In this document: one piece after another, positions 12,178 through 24,900 of the stretch
Numbering within the stretch: the first letter of the stretch is position 1
Layout: every line of letters begins with the position of its first letter
From: Megalobrama amblycephala
Lineage: Eukaryota; Chordata; Actinopteri; Cypriniformes; Xenocyprididae
DNA: 64,000 nt
Direction: 5' to 3'
Assembly (NCBI RefSeq): GCF_018812025.1
Contig: NC_063054.1
Span: 28,582,356 to 28,646,355, forward strand
Notes under the pieces: generated by a model
Told to the model about the DNA's origin: nothing
The model's database searches: none
Seen by the model: only the letters and a program-made list of their open reading frames with translations
Made by a program: the position numbers and the translations under genes

Positions 12178-13213
12178 AGTGTAACAATAATGGAAAGATG
12201 AAGCTTATCAGTATGTCACTATTTCACCCCGTTTGGATTTTATTTTCTGGTTTTCTGTAGTTTTCCTGCCAATTGTTCATCATAGTTATGCATTTCAATT
12301 CACTAACTTGAAATTCGATTCAATATCAGTTATTTTGGATATACTGTATATCAATACATGGCAAATTTTCTCAAGAAAAAAACCCCCAACTAATGCAAAT
12401 GGAAATCATTCTGTACGACATTAATATTGAAGGTTAAAATGAACTGATTTGTATACAAATTTAAACTACAATTAAGGATTTTTTTTGTAAAAAATAAATT
12501 AGGCCTACTAACTTTGAAATTATCCAATACGTTTTTTGAAATATAAATGGTGGCTGTCAACTTGATGGATTTATTCAAACATTCATTAGGCTATTGAAGA
12601 ATATTAAAAATTATAATTAGGCCTAATATGCAATGTGCATATATTTAGCTAAATTCTCCTCTCTAGAGTACACTTTTCTAGCTGACTAATGAGTTTATGG
12701 TCACTGAATATGTTTTTCTGAGGTAAATGTGACATTACATGACATTGTTTACAAGCTGTTATAACGTCTTTCCGCGATTAAAACACTGATTACGCAAATA
12801 CACGAGACATGATACGGATTTAGTTAAGTTGTACTGTATATTTTAACGTACCTTCGAAAGTTCATTCATGTTTATTTCGCGCTGTAACTGGTATTAAAGC
12901 AGAGGAGTTCACGTGCGCTTCACGTTGCCGCCGCTTCTCTTGAACTGATGAGGCGTTACAGCGGTCACGAACCATTAAAGAGCGCCAAATCGGTATTTGT
13001 GGGGGTTTTTTGTAGTAAAATGGCCAGAATTTGAAATATGAGACTACGTTTCATGTCAAAAACAACAAACGACAAATCTTATTGTGATTTACTGGATGGT
13101 AATGTATCCTCGCGCTTTTTTAAGTGGAATGACGCATTTTTGTAGGCAAAACCCGGAAGCGAGTTAGCATTTTAGGACTTCCGGTTCCAACGAAACCGCT
13201 CCCTATCGACTAT
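12178..13213. other. Intergenic, nothing firmly recognised
   Basis: Contains a GC-richer stretch at about 12890-13000 that weakly resembles 27640-27780 (both hold GTTCATTCATGTTTATTT), suggesting a shared old repeat. No gene seen. Confidence 0.35.
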
Positions 13214-14245
13214 GGCCCTGTCCCAAATGGCACACTCCGGCCTTGTGGACTTCCTCAGAGTCCACACCTACAGTCTATGGTCCACACTTTGGTGACGTCA
13301 TGTAGTGCAGACCTATAGGGCCCTTGGCGCGAGTCCACGAGGGCGCATTGAGAGGTATTTTTGGGACAGACTCGATCGTCACGCCGGAAATAACGGTATG
13401 GTTGTTTTTTGACAGGAGCTGCAGGTTCGGGAATGCTGCCTATTGTTGTTGTTGTATAGGCTATCACAAATATCTTATACAAATAATTAGGCTATTATAA
13501 TATTTAGCATCGAGAACAGGTTTCTTTTCTTTTGCAAAATATTATCTCCATGTCAGCTACACAGCCTGCTTTTGCTTATGCCACCTGGGCATTAGACAAT
13601 ATATACATGCAAATAATGTATACAGTTGTAATAATACATAATGTTCCATTTGAACTAAGATTACAATTTTAACACATAATAAACATGTGCGTGAGTTTCA
13701 GATGAATTTACAGGTTTAAATATAAATACTAGGTTTACATATGACTCAGTAAAGCCCTGACATTCGGTTCTATTTATTTAATGAATAACATAATGCGAAC
13801 ATAATGCGATATTATTCAACGAGCTATTATTATGTTTGAGATATCAACCACTGGTCGATGACAATAATGTTTGTATAAACTGTAGGTAACAACTGGTAAA
13901 ATGTACACCTAGGTCATAAAAACCGTAATGATACCTACACTTTAATATTTTCTTCTCAGCCATGCCATCAATTGCTCTTGAGCGAAATCTCCTCCCATCC
14001 GTTGTCTGATTGGCATTTCGCAAGGATTCCTGGGTAGTTAAAGTGTGCGGAGCCTGCATCTATGCGGGCTTCGCGGAAGACCGCTTCAAGGGTACAAAGG
14101 AGGCGCTGCTGAGCACACTTCATCAGAGCGTTAAAATCAAAATGCTGAATGGGACGGCCTACGGACTCGTAGACTCGGCGAGCACGCACAATTTAAGTCC
14201 ACGAGACCGAAAGTCCACATGAAGTGCGCCATTTGGGACAGGGCC
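13214..14245. mobile_element. Non-autonomous TIR element with GGCCCTGTCCCAAATGG ends
   Basis: Terminal inverted repeats of about 23 bp with one mismatch: GGCCCTGTCCCAAATGGCAC on the left and GTGCGCCATTTGGGACAGGG on the right. CTAT occurs at both outer edges but is too short to classify the family. The inside has no intact transposase. The bases flanking it resemble one another, so it probably inserted into another repeat. Confidence 0.7.
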
Positions 14246-16447
14246 TCTATAGTCCACTATATCGGGTGTCAGCCATTTTGTTGTGGTGTCCGAATTCTGA
14301 GTGAACGACTTCATTCCCTACATTCGTTCACTACTTTATACCCACAATTCTCTCTGATTTCGAGTGTACATTCGATGTACACTTGCTGAAGCACTATTTC
14401 CCAAAATCCAATTTTTTTTTTTTTTTTTTTTTTAAATCACTACTTGAATAAAACCTTCTAAAATGTAGGGGGACATTATTATATAGATTTTGTAGGAATT
14501 GTAAAAAGTCACTAAAGAGAGTACCTATTAAAAGCCATTTGAACCAATGGGATCGCGTGGGTTCCTAATGGAGACCTGGGGCACGTTCAAGCCTATGGTT
14601 CAAGCTCAAACCGGTGTGCAACGTTTTGCTACGGTTTCCAGGTTGAACGACATGTTTCCTGGAAACGGTGTGCAACAGGTTTGAGATAAGTTTTCTCTTG
14701 TTTGGTGGGTGTGTCAAAAATGTCAACCCAATCAGCATCAACATATATATAAACCACGCGGTATTAAAGAGACAGCTCGTAAATGTCATTAACAACAAAA
14801 TAAATTCATAAGAGCATATTATTAGAGCAAATTTATATTGTTTGCACATGTGTATTTACATTAATGGCAAAATAACTTAAACAATAAGAGCACAAGTATA
14901 GATCTGGAACTGTCTAAATATAGATCTGTCTAAATATCATTTATTTGCAATGTCTTCTGGTCCATATCCGAATGTGTGCTATAATGTAACATAAAAATAC
15001 TATACTATTTTGCTATTGTATTGTGGAGTGATACTTTCATAAACAAAGGCAAATGTTGTATCACAATAAGTAGAAGTTTCCACAAATCTTCACTCGATTG
15101 GGATGTCCTCTTTTATTTTGGACGGCAAGGGCAATTACTGTCACATCGAGTGTATTTTGCAGTATTAAACACATATTTATACCGATTTCATCAGGCTCTG
15201 AAAATTCTTCAGAAAGAACACAAAGTATGGCCTTCTCAGCTGCCATAGTTGCATCTCTTGCGTCATCACAACGGGGTGTTCAATGCACCACCGTTTCCGT
15301 TTAAAAAACGTTTTGCAACGTTTTGTCGGGGCTGAACGCAGCCCTGATTTCGGGGGGACCCAATTTGTCACCACACCAGGAAGCATGCAAGCTACTACAG
15401 CAAAAGGAAGGCCTAGATAGACAAGAGATTGTGCGAAGAGGTGTATAACTCTCATTTGTATAACTCCAGCATGAAATAATGCAAAGATGTTTACATGGTT
15501 TGTAACTTGTGACAAGATTACTCAAAATTGTGCATGCGTCAAATGCCTGTGTATGCATATGAGTCAAAATTAAGTATACTTTGCAAGGCTCTTCTTTCAA
15601 CTGCACGTGTAAAAAAATCTAAGTATACTTACTGCGTAAGTAAGTAAGTATACAACAGCTTTCTTACCTGTGCACAAAGGCATTTTACTTCGGAGTTGGG
15701 TGGAACTGACAGAGCAGCCGTTTCTTTAAGTTTTTTTCCCCTTTGTTTGGCCTGTGTTCATCCAGTTTGAAATGTCTACAAACATGGAGGTTTTTCAGAT
15801 TTTTTTAATCGCCGTTCTCTCCGTATTTACAATTCTTTACAGTCTTTAGCCACTGCCTATAACGAGCTGGATCCTTCTCTAGAACCAAAAGTAACTCACT
15901 CCCGCTGAACGTTATTCTTTGAGTTCTAGGACCCGGGAACAGTACAAGTCGACACAATTATGACTAAAAGTTTGCCGAGAAGTATTTCCTACTAAAGCAA
16001 GCCAAGGCAGTCAAGCGTATGGCAGACTGGGAGTGGCCTTGTACAGCAGCATGCCCAGTGCATTATGGGTGTTGAAGTTTTCCTATTTGGCAAAGGGGAA
16101 GACAACAGCCTTTTTTCTCAAGTAATCTTCAAGCAATTCTGCATGAAGATGCATTTTTATTGGTGATGCAGTAACATTTAGACATCTTGGGAACATTTGG
16201 AATTTATTAAAATCTGAACAATGTTTTAATTTAAAATTTTTGATGTAAAAAAAAAGTTATCTCAAAACAAAGGAAACTCTAGAGACCCCATTTTTCAAGT
16301 AGAGATAAAAGTACCCTTAACCACTGTACAATATACAATACAGTATGAAGGCATCTTGTAAATTTTTATCATATCAGAACATAGAAACATTTCTTCTACC
16401 AAACACTATCAGACATTGCAGTGAAAGAAACACTTTTAGAGTGTCTT
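14246..16447. other. Intergenic; poly-T, a possible Harbinger-like miniature element, 3' flank of gene A
   Basis: Poly-T at 14412-14433. At about 14578-15352 the ends GGGCACGTTCAAGCC and GGCTGAACGCAGCCC are imperfect inverted repeats, suggesting a Harbinger-type element; the frame at 15246-15061 inside it is unassigned. From about 16165 to 16447 the sequence aligns with 38385-38696 beside gene B, so it is receptor 3' UTR or flank. A minus-strand AATAAA lies at 16161-16156 and could be a poly(A) signal. Confidence 0.45.
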
Positions 16448-16957
16448 TTAATTGCTTATAATGGCATATGAGCCGTTGGAGCTGTCTGAAGTTGTAACTG
16501 CCGGGGAAAGGTTGGCTTCAGACACGTTGTACACATCTGCAAATAGTTAAATGTTTGTTACTCACATCTATTGTTTTTGCATTAATTCATTAAGCAGACT
16601 TTTATCTAGATGATGAATATAACTCATGAATAATAACTACATTCTCATTATTAAAATATATATTAATCTTTTTTTTTTTTTCAGATGTATGTCATCTACT
16701 TACTCCTTCGCCGGATCCATGGCAGGAAATTGAGTCCAGGTATGGATGATGGTCCTGCACTGGTGTTCTGTAACATGATATCAATCAATATATGAGTCAA
16801 TGTAAAAATTAATATTTAAGCATTGGTTATAAGTTTAACATTAGTTAAAGTCCTATAGAGCTCATATAAGGATGTGCTTTTATAGAATGGCATTTACATT
16901 GGTACGGCCTGAACTGAGATTCTGTAGTGACAGCTTTCCTCGTAGTGACTCACGAAC
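16448..16957 (-). CDS. Gene A: cytoplasmic tail exons
   Basis: Three small exons (16957-16898, 60 nt; 16767-16704, 64 nt; 16536-16448, 89 nt) follow helix 7. They read VRESLRGKLSLQNLSSGRTN, a Ser/Pro-rich stretch ending PWIRRR, then NVYNVSEANLSP and a final Ser/Thr-rich piece ending SYAIISN and stop. They are Ser/Thr-rich with basic patches, as expected for a GPCR tail that recruits kinases and arrestin. The same three exons occur in gene B at 39183-38697, with the last exon 9 nt shorter. They give no frame longer than 75 codons and are easily missed. Confidence 0.85.
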
Positions 16958-18859
16958 CTGCAAACAAAGATCTCTGGTTAACATCCAGAAATTAGTTGAA
17001 AGTTTCTTAAATGTCTGCTTATTACACAGAATGCTTGTTTTTATCACACCAGATATTTTCCGATATTGGTCATCGATTGCAACTCTCAATTTTTAGTATT
17101 CATATACTATTATCCACTTCTGCTCTTCAGACCAAACAGTGAAGGCAACAGTACATCTGAGCATAACAAAGCTGTCTCTGAACATGTCACCATGAAATCA
17201 AAATTGACTAATATGCTTATTTTTTTAATTAATGATTTATCCATGCGCATCTTTTTAAAAAATAAATAAATAAATACATTCACATGTTCTCGTAACCTTT
17301 AATCAAAATAGCTCCCTCTTACAGCGACATTTCTTCTCTGAAGACGTGTTTTTCAGCGTGAGTGCATGACAACCTTTCACTCACATTCCTTTTGGACAAA
17401 CTCAATGTCCGCCCTACATTTTTTGTTTGTTTGTTTGTTTTGTTTTTGAGAAGCTGTTTCACTCAGATGTCACAATAGGGAAGACAAGGGCCTATTTACA
17501 CTTGTCACTTAAAGGTAGGATAGGCAATGTTTTTCACAAACACCTTTTGTTATACTGGTTGAAACTCTCTTAAAGGGTTAGTTCACCCAAAAATGAAAAT
17601 TCTGTCATTAATTACTCACCCTCATGTCGTTCCACACCCGCAAGACCTTCGTTCATCTTTGGAATACAAACTAAGATATTTTTGATGAAATCCGAGAGGT
17701 ATATGACTCGTCAGAAGACAGCAATATAACATTTTCAAGGTCCAGAAAGGTACTAAAGACACTGTTAAAACAGTCAATGTGACTACAATTCAACCTTAAT
17801 TTTATGAAGTGACAAGAATACTTTTTGTGTGCAAAAACAAAACGAAAATAATGACTTTATTAAACAGTATCTTCTCTTCCCTGTCATTATCCATGTCCAT
17901 ACAAGCACATTGAAGGCTTCCATGTTTACGTCCGAATGCCGGCTTAGTACTGGCCAAAGCTGAGCAGCACGATGCATGCATATGATGTTGACGCAGGAGC
18001 CGGCCAATAATGAGTCGGCATTCTGATGTAGAATCTGGGAGCAGGTAAACAATGCAAACAATGTATGAGAGTGACACAGAAGGGAAGATATTGTTGAATA
18101 AAGTCGTTATTTTTGTTTTGCGCACAAAAAGTATTCTCGTCGCTTCATAAAATTAAGGTTGAACCACTCCAGTCACGTCGACTGTTTTAACGGTGTCTTT
18201 AGTAGCTGTCTGGACCTTGAAAGTGTTGATTATATTGATGTCTATGGACGAGTCATATACCTCTCGGATTTCATCAAAAATATCTTAATTTGTGTTCTGA
18301 AGATGAACGAAGGTCTTATGGGTGACATGAGGGTGAGTAATTAATGACAGAAATTTCACTTTTGAGTGAACTAACCCTTTAATATTAGCCTACTTTTTAT
18401 ATCGTTGCAGTGTTAAGATTACTGCACAGTCAATTGCTTTGTATGTCATAGTGAACTTATATAGATAAAATATATATAGATCAAATTTTGAATCAATATT
18501 TAATGTTCAAATATTTGGTGGGCAGCTCTGTAATAAAGCAGGATAAAAACAGTAAATAAATCTAGACAACATGATTAATGATGCTGTCAAATGTGTAATA
18601 TGGTTTAAGGAATAAATTATGTCTGTAATAGATCTTTAGATTAAATCCAATGTTACATAATTAAGTGGCTTTACTTAATCTCTTTACAAAGCAACAGAAG
18701 TAAACTCATACTGTACCTTGCTGTCTAGAAGCGTTCCAAACACCAAAATAAAGAATCCCTATTAAAGGAAGTGTTACAAATGAAAATACAAATTAAATTC
18801 ATAAAAACATGGACATTTAGAATAAACAAATGTACAGCATTACAGCAAAATGATAATGT

Positions 18860-18907
<48 letters not shown>

Positions 18908-21900
18908 TTGAAAAAATTTCAATAAAATTTAAGAGACAAAAAGTGATACCTGCAGTGAATTGAGGAGTGCAAACACCACATGAACACCCAAGTCACGTGA
19001 CACCATGGTTCCAATTCCAAATCCCCATGTTAGACCAAAGATAGGAGTCAATATGGCCACACATCGGCCAATGACCACCAGGGCATGTTTATCTTCTGGT
19101 TGAGTTGCAGCACCAACTCCTCTCCTCAACATCTTACACAGAACCACAATCAAAACCACAAGGTTTATGGCTACAATAGTGAGAGCTGGAATCACAAATG
19201 CCAGCAGGGCCTTAGATTCATCCCAGTTCAGCCAGCACGCTCTTTGGGAAATATATTTTTGAGATCCAGCTGTCGACGCAACAGTAATGACCGCTATGAG
19301 AAAAGGTGAACCATAACCGACTATGAAGGCTATGGCCATCATTCTGAACCTTGACATTTGGGACAAGACCATGACTGTACGGTAAAAGAGCAACAGCGCT
19401 GAAATCAACATCCAGAAGAAAAGAGCCAGGTAAAAAAAGTGCATGAAGAAAACCGCTGGACTGCAGCGACCCACTGAGGGTGGCTGCTCTTGATCTGTGA
19501 TTGCGGCTCCAATGAAAAAACAGATGTTTGCGATCAGCAGGGACACGGCAATGTTGACTATGGAAACATGTCGCATATAGGATGTGTCATTTCTTATTAC
19601 CGACTTCCATACAATAGTCTCAATAACGAGGCACAAAATCAAGCTGGCCATTGAAATAGCTGCACCAATGTAAGTTATATAGGCCAAGGCTTTGTTTTTA
19701 TTGTCATATGGTGACATTAGGATTGAAAAAGAAGTTGTGTGGTCGCATTCACATGTAATCTTGTCCTTTTCATTCACTGAGGGCTTTACTTTACATCCAG
19801 TGGAATCCCATGCGTCAAGACTGAAGTTCCAAAAGACACACTGAGGATTTCCCAAAGACTGATCAGTTTTGTCAAACGCAAAAGAAATGCTGTTAACTGT
19901 TGGTTTAACCTTAACGACAACCACATCTCCATTGATGCGCACATTTGACTTATTAGTGTCATTTTTACTACTAGTATTACGAGTAGGTAGGACATTGTCG
20001 AGTGTTGTGAAGATTATGATGGTTATGTTAGTCTCATTAGGAACCTGTGGTATTACAATCTCTGTAGTTGAGTTAAACAGTGTTGATGTTATACTGAATG
20101 AGTTATTAGTTGTAGTTCTGTTCAGCTGAATGGATTTTCCACTAATCGTAAAATCATCCGTGAGACGGTCACTTATATTCTCAATAGCTTCCAGAAGTTT
20201 AACGCTGGTGTTGTTGTCATTGTTCAATATGGTCCATTGAGAACTGACATTACCTGATACAATAATGTCCACTGTATGTAGGAAATCCTGGAAATTGAAT
20301 ATAAAATTTTTTTAATATGATAAAATGTATCCCATAAAATGTGGATTATAATGTAATGAACAGGTTTAATTCATGATAATAGAGAAAATGGCTGTTGCAT
20401 AACACAATTGACCCTTCGCTAAGCCACGCCCGAAAACCGCCACAGGCCAATCGTGGTTTAGCAACCGTTACTAGGCGCGGGAGGTCTGTCAAGCTTTCGA
20501 GCGAGGGAACATGCTGAAGCGTTGTTCTTATGGATTGTGTTAATCTGATACCCGGTATCCTAAAAGTTTGGACGAGGTGGTTGAATTTTTTTTCCCTTCC
20601 CGAAACCTAAAACCCAAGGGGAGAAATGCCAGTGTTCTGACAATTTGTGCTACCCTGTCAGATTTTGCTACCTCCCATTGAAACAGTGGGTAACGTTAGC
20701 AAAATCTGACAAAATCCGAAAAATGCTAACGTTACCTATCAGATTGTGCTTCCAGCGTGATGGTTTATGGCTTTATTAACATATACACCTACCCCAACAT
20801 TAAACCTACCCTTACAATAATGCAAATACAGTAATTTTGTGTTATTTATCATGACAACAATGATGTAATATTGATGTATGCATATGCAGTAAGTCCGGGT
20901 AGGTTAGCTAGCTAGCTAACTCAGCACATCATTGCTTGGAAAGAATGACGGTTCTTTGTTCATAATTCATATATTTGGACGTGAAATAAAATGATTAAAG
21001 GCAAGACTGAGTTACGTTAGCCTGGCCTGCTAAAAATATAAGCGGGAGAATGTTATCATTGCAAAGTGGCCAGGCTAATGTCTTGTGTTTATTCCACAAG
21101 ACTTATGGTTATTATTAGGTTATTTTCACAAATTTCACTTAACCTGCTGTAGATGAACAAAGCTTTTCCTAAATAAATTGTGTGTTTCCCATTTGAAATG
21201 TCAGCGTATGAGGCAGCTGCTGCTCACGCTGGGAGCTTTAGCTTCAGTTTTGATCAAATAATTTTTTTGATCAATATTATGTCGTGGATATATCCCTCGA
21301 ATGCATACTGCAGTCCCTTTTGTCTTGCTCTCTCAGATATTTCACCTGTTCGCCAAAAATGACTAATTATCTCCTTGAAAATGTCTGACACCGGTGCATA
21401 CATACTGTAAATGACTTGCCAAGCTCGAAAGCTTGACAGGCGTAGCAACAGTAACTAAGGAGGGTGGGGCTTAGCGAAGGGTCCATTACACTGCATGAAC
21501 ACTCTAGGCGTAGCTTCACTTTTGGGGGGGGGGCAGTGCATGTTTGTCTCTCATGGTGTAATGATGTATGAAGCACAGGTCACACAGAAGTCCCTTTCAA
21601 ACTGAATAGCTTTGGTCAACACTTGAAACTGTAGCCCAGTTTGCATGGGGAAATGTTTCACCATCATGCAGATTTCCTATTGAAATTACTAGATTTAACT
21701 TCAATTCACTGAACAGAATGTCACCACACGGCATTATCATTCTGCGCTGTATAGCTTAAGTAGTTTTGTACCAGATTCTTACTCTGTGTGAAATTCTGAC
21801 TCAGTGGGGAGGCTGCTACCTGAGTGGTCCATATCTCTAAAGCACACCCCCACACCTAATCCTAATCCTTATAGGAAGATCCAAGGGAGTCATCCTCTCA

Positions 21901-24900
21901 CAGGGAGATTTTGACACCACAGCTGTGTTACATCGAATTCTGTGACTATCAAATTATGTGACCGTAGTAGGCATTGCTAACCCTGCTCTGGAGCTATCAG
22001 AGTTTAAAAAAAACAATAACATGATGTGTGAAAATACAAAGAAACATACCACAACATTTTGTTTTTGAGAATGAAAATGCAGTGTCCTACCTAGTTAAGA
22101 GTTATGAGCCTTATCTTTGGACTTGTGAAGACTTGTGGACTTATTATTATTTTATCTGTAGTCATTTCTTTCAGTCGCTACGGGGGTCAGGCCTCCCTGG
22201 AAGCTACGCCTATCAGCCCATGTCAACACTAATTTATCTTAATCATTAGATATTATCTTATTAAATTCAATTCAATACAAGCATACAATGTCTACAGATC
22301 AAAATTTACACAAAAGTTTGAATGTGAATATACATACCGTCATCACTGGCTCACTGATGGCAATTGATTGTGACAAATCAGCAACTATAACGAGTATATC
22401 CACAATGGCTTGGACAGTAGCAGCAGACTCTGTTATAGTAACATTATTCTGTGCTGTGACACTGCTGAGGTTATCCATAAAGTCTGTTATGTTTTCCTTA
22501 ACCAAGGTCTAAAGTGCAAAGTACAAAAATACAAATATTAGAATCATTTAAGAATGGACAGATAATTGTTCAATAGTCATAACCAATAGATTACCTTAGC
22601 TTTGCTTTTAATGTCGTCGATCAAATCAAGTACACAGTTCCTCTGTACTGGTGTCCAATCAAGTGATTTACTGTCACATCTGTAAGTTATGGTGCCTTTA
22701 AAGCCACTTTGACAGATTCCGTTCTTCTCTTCATTTGCTTCTCCAAGTCCAAGTTCTTTATTTTGACAGTTGTTAACTGGAGTGGACAAGTATTTGATTG
22801 AAAGGCAGACAAAAAATAAGATTCAATTCAACCCTTTATCTCAGAATATAATACAATATAATACAACAATTAAAAATTTATATCACTTTTTCAAAATGCA
22901 TTGTTCCAAAAAGTTTTTTTTTTTTTTTTTTTACTGTTTATTGAACACACACTAATTAGATTGCTAAAATAAGCATTCTGATGCTGAATAAATTGAGAAA
23001 ATGAAGGCTTACATTTTTCCTTTATCCTAACTGTTACACTTCTCCTGCTATAATCGTAATCCTGTAGTTGTGGCAGACCCTTGAGACGGCAAGTAAAGGT
23101 TTCCTCCTTACAATTTTCTTTTTGAGTTTTATGATCTAATGTGATATTGTCAGATCCTGATTGGATTAAAAAACAAACCTTAATAAGATGGTGGATTTAA
23201 CTGACTGAAAGTTTAAATGATGTCAATTAATTTTGTATATATTAAAAATATACCAACAATTTGTATGTACAACCTGAAGTTTGTACTGCACCATTCAGGA
23301 CCCACTCAAGATTGTAGCCAATCTCAACAGAACATCTTAGTTGGACAGTGCTGCCATCACATGGGAAAACACGGTTTTCATCACCCACAATGATAGTTGG
23401 GCGTTGTTTAATAATAATATTTTGCCACTGAATGTACGGTACTGTACTGCTTTGGATGAGGCATGAGTATCGACCTGCATGTGGGGGGAAAAAAAACAGT
23501 GAAAAGAATACATGTTTATTAAAGTAAACCCAATACTTTAATTTTTATGGAAGATTTTTAGAAAAAAAAAAAAATTCTTGTATATTTATTTGCTACCAAA
23601 ACAATACTTTGTAAATGTTCATGACATTGACATACTGTAAATGTAGCTTCATTTTCATTGGCTGATTGATTTCATAATTAAACTTAAAGCATAATCTATG
23701 CCAAATATGGTATCATGTAAAATAATCATATTAATAACCTTATATGCTGTAGAATATGTGCTAATATACTTCAGTGGTAAAGTTTCACAGCAGTCTGCGT
23801 TTTTAAAAAATAAATCAACCACTTTGCCATAAGATAGAGAGGACAAAGATAAATCCCACTCACCAGTGTCACTTTCACGAGTGTTTTCCACAGTGAGAGT
23901 GCTATTGTTGTTTGAGAGGGTGTATCTTGCATTTTCTGGTGCAGGATCTTTGTTAATCACCATCCATTTTATTGGTCCCTTTGCAAAGTCTGGCTGTATG
24001 CAGTTCAACTCCAGCTTTTGCAGAGGATATAATTCTTTTTTAACTTTTTCTTCTGATAATAAAAACCATACAGCTCATATCACCCAACAATGAACAAGAA
24101 CAAACAACAACGTAATAAATATGATGGATATAAGAAATGTGAAGGGTTTTAGATTAGGCGCTGACTACCCTTACCACTTTGAGCAAAAGCATCTGCAGCT
24201 AAATATATTTGTTTGTTCTTTAGAGACTCAGAGAGTGCTGTGTTTGCTGAGGTAAAATCAAGGTTGTTGGATGTTGCACTTATTGTGTAGTCTGCTAAAA
24301 CACTACCAGCCCTGTGGAGCGAAACACAAACCACACCAATGTGAAAACACTGGATTTTTTTGAAAAAGTAGTGAATAAATTGGTATGTTGAGTAAAAAAA
24401 AGTCACAAATTTAAATGGAAGATCATACCTGAAGCCAGTAACTTTTGCAGAACGAGAAATGTAGCCATTTAGCTTACTAGAATAACTTTCTTCAATCTGT
24501 AAAAGGCAAAAATACCCAATGCATGCTTGAAAATTTTATAATAATAAAAATTAAATAAATTCGTACATAAATAATAATTATATATATATATATATAAAAT
24601 TACAATAATAAAAAAATAGTAACATGTATGTTATGACTTTTTCAAAGGTAAATGTATATTCAAGCTGTAATTAAAGTTGTGCTTATAGTATTTAAACAAA
24701 AATCAACATATTACACAAACAATATATTCAAAATATGAAACATGTAGTACTCACTGCTGCCGTGATTTGTCCAGATAAATCCAGGTAATTCTTGTCAGTA
24801 GAATCAGAAAGACTGTCTTCAAAAATCCGAGTTAATGTCATCGACATTCCAATAACTGTAAAACAAGTGTACTTTTATGTGCATTTATCAACAGGGTTAA

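Noticed and set aside
15061..15246. 61-codon minus frame as a transposase gene
   Set aside because: Lies in a possible Harbinger-type miniature element, but too short and without catalytic motifs to assign.
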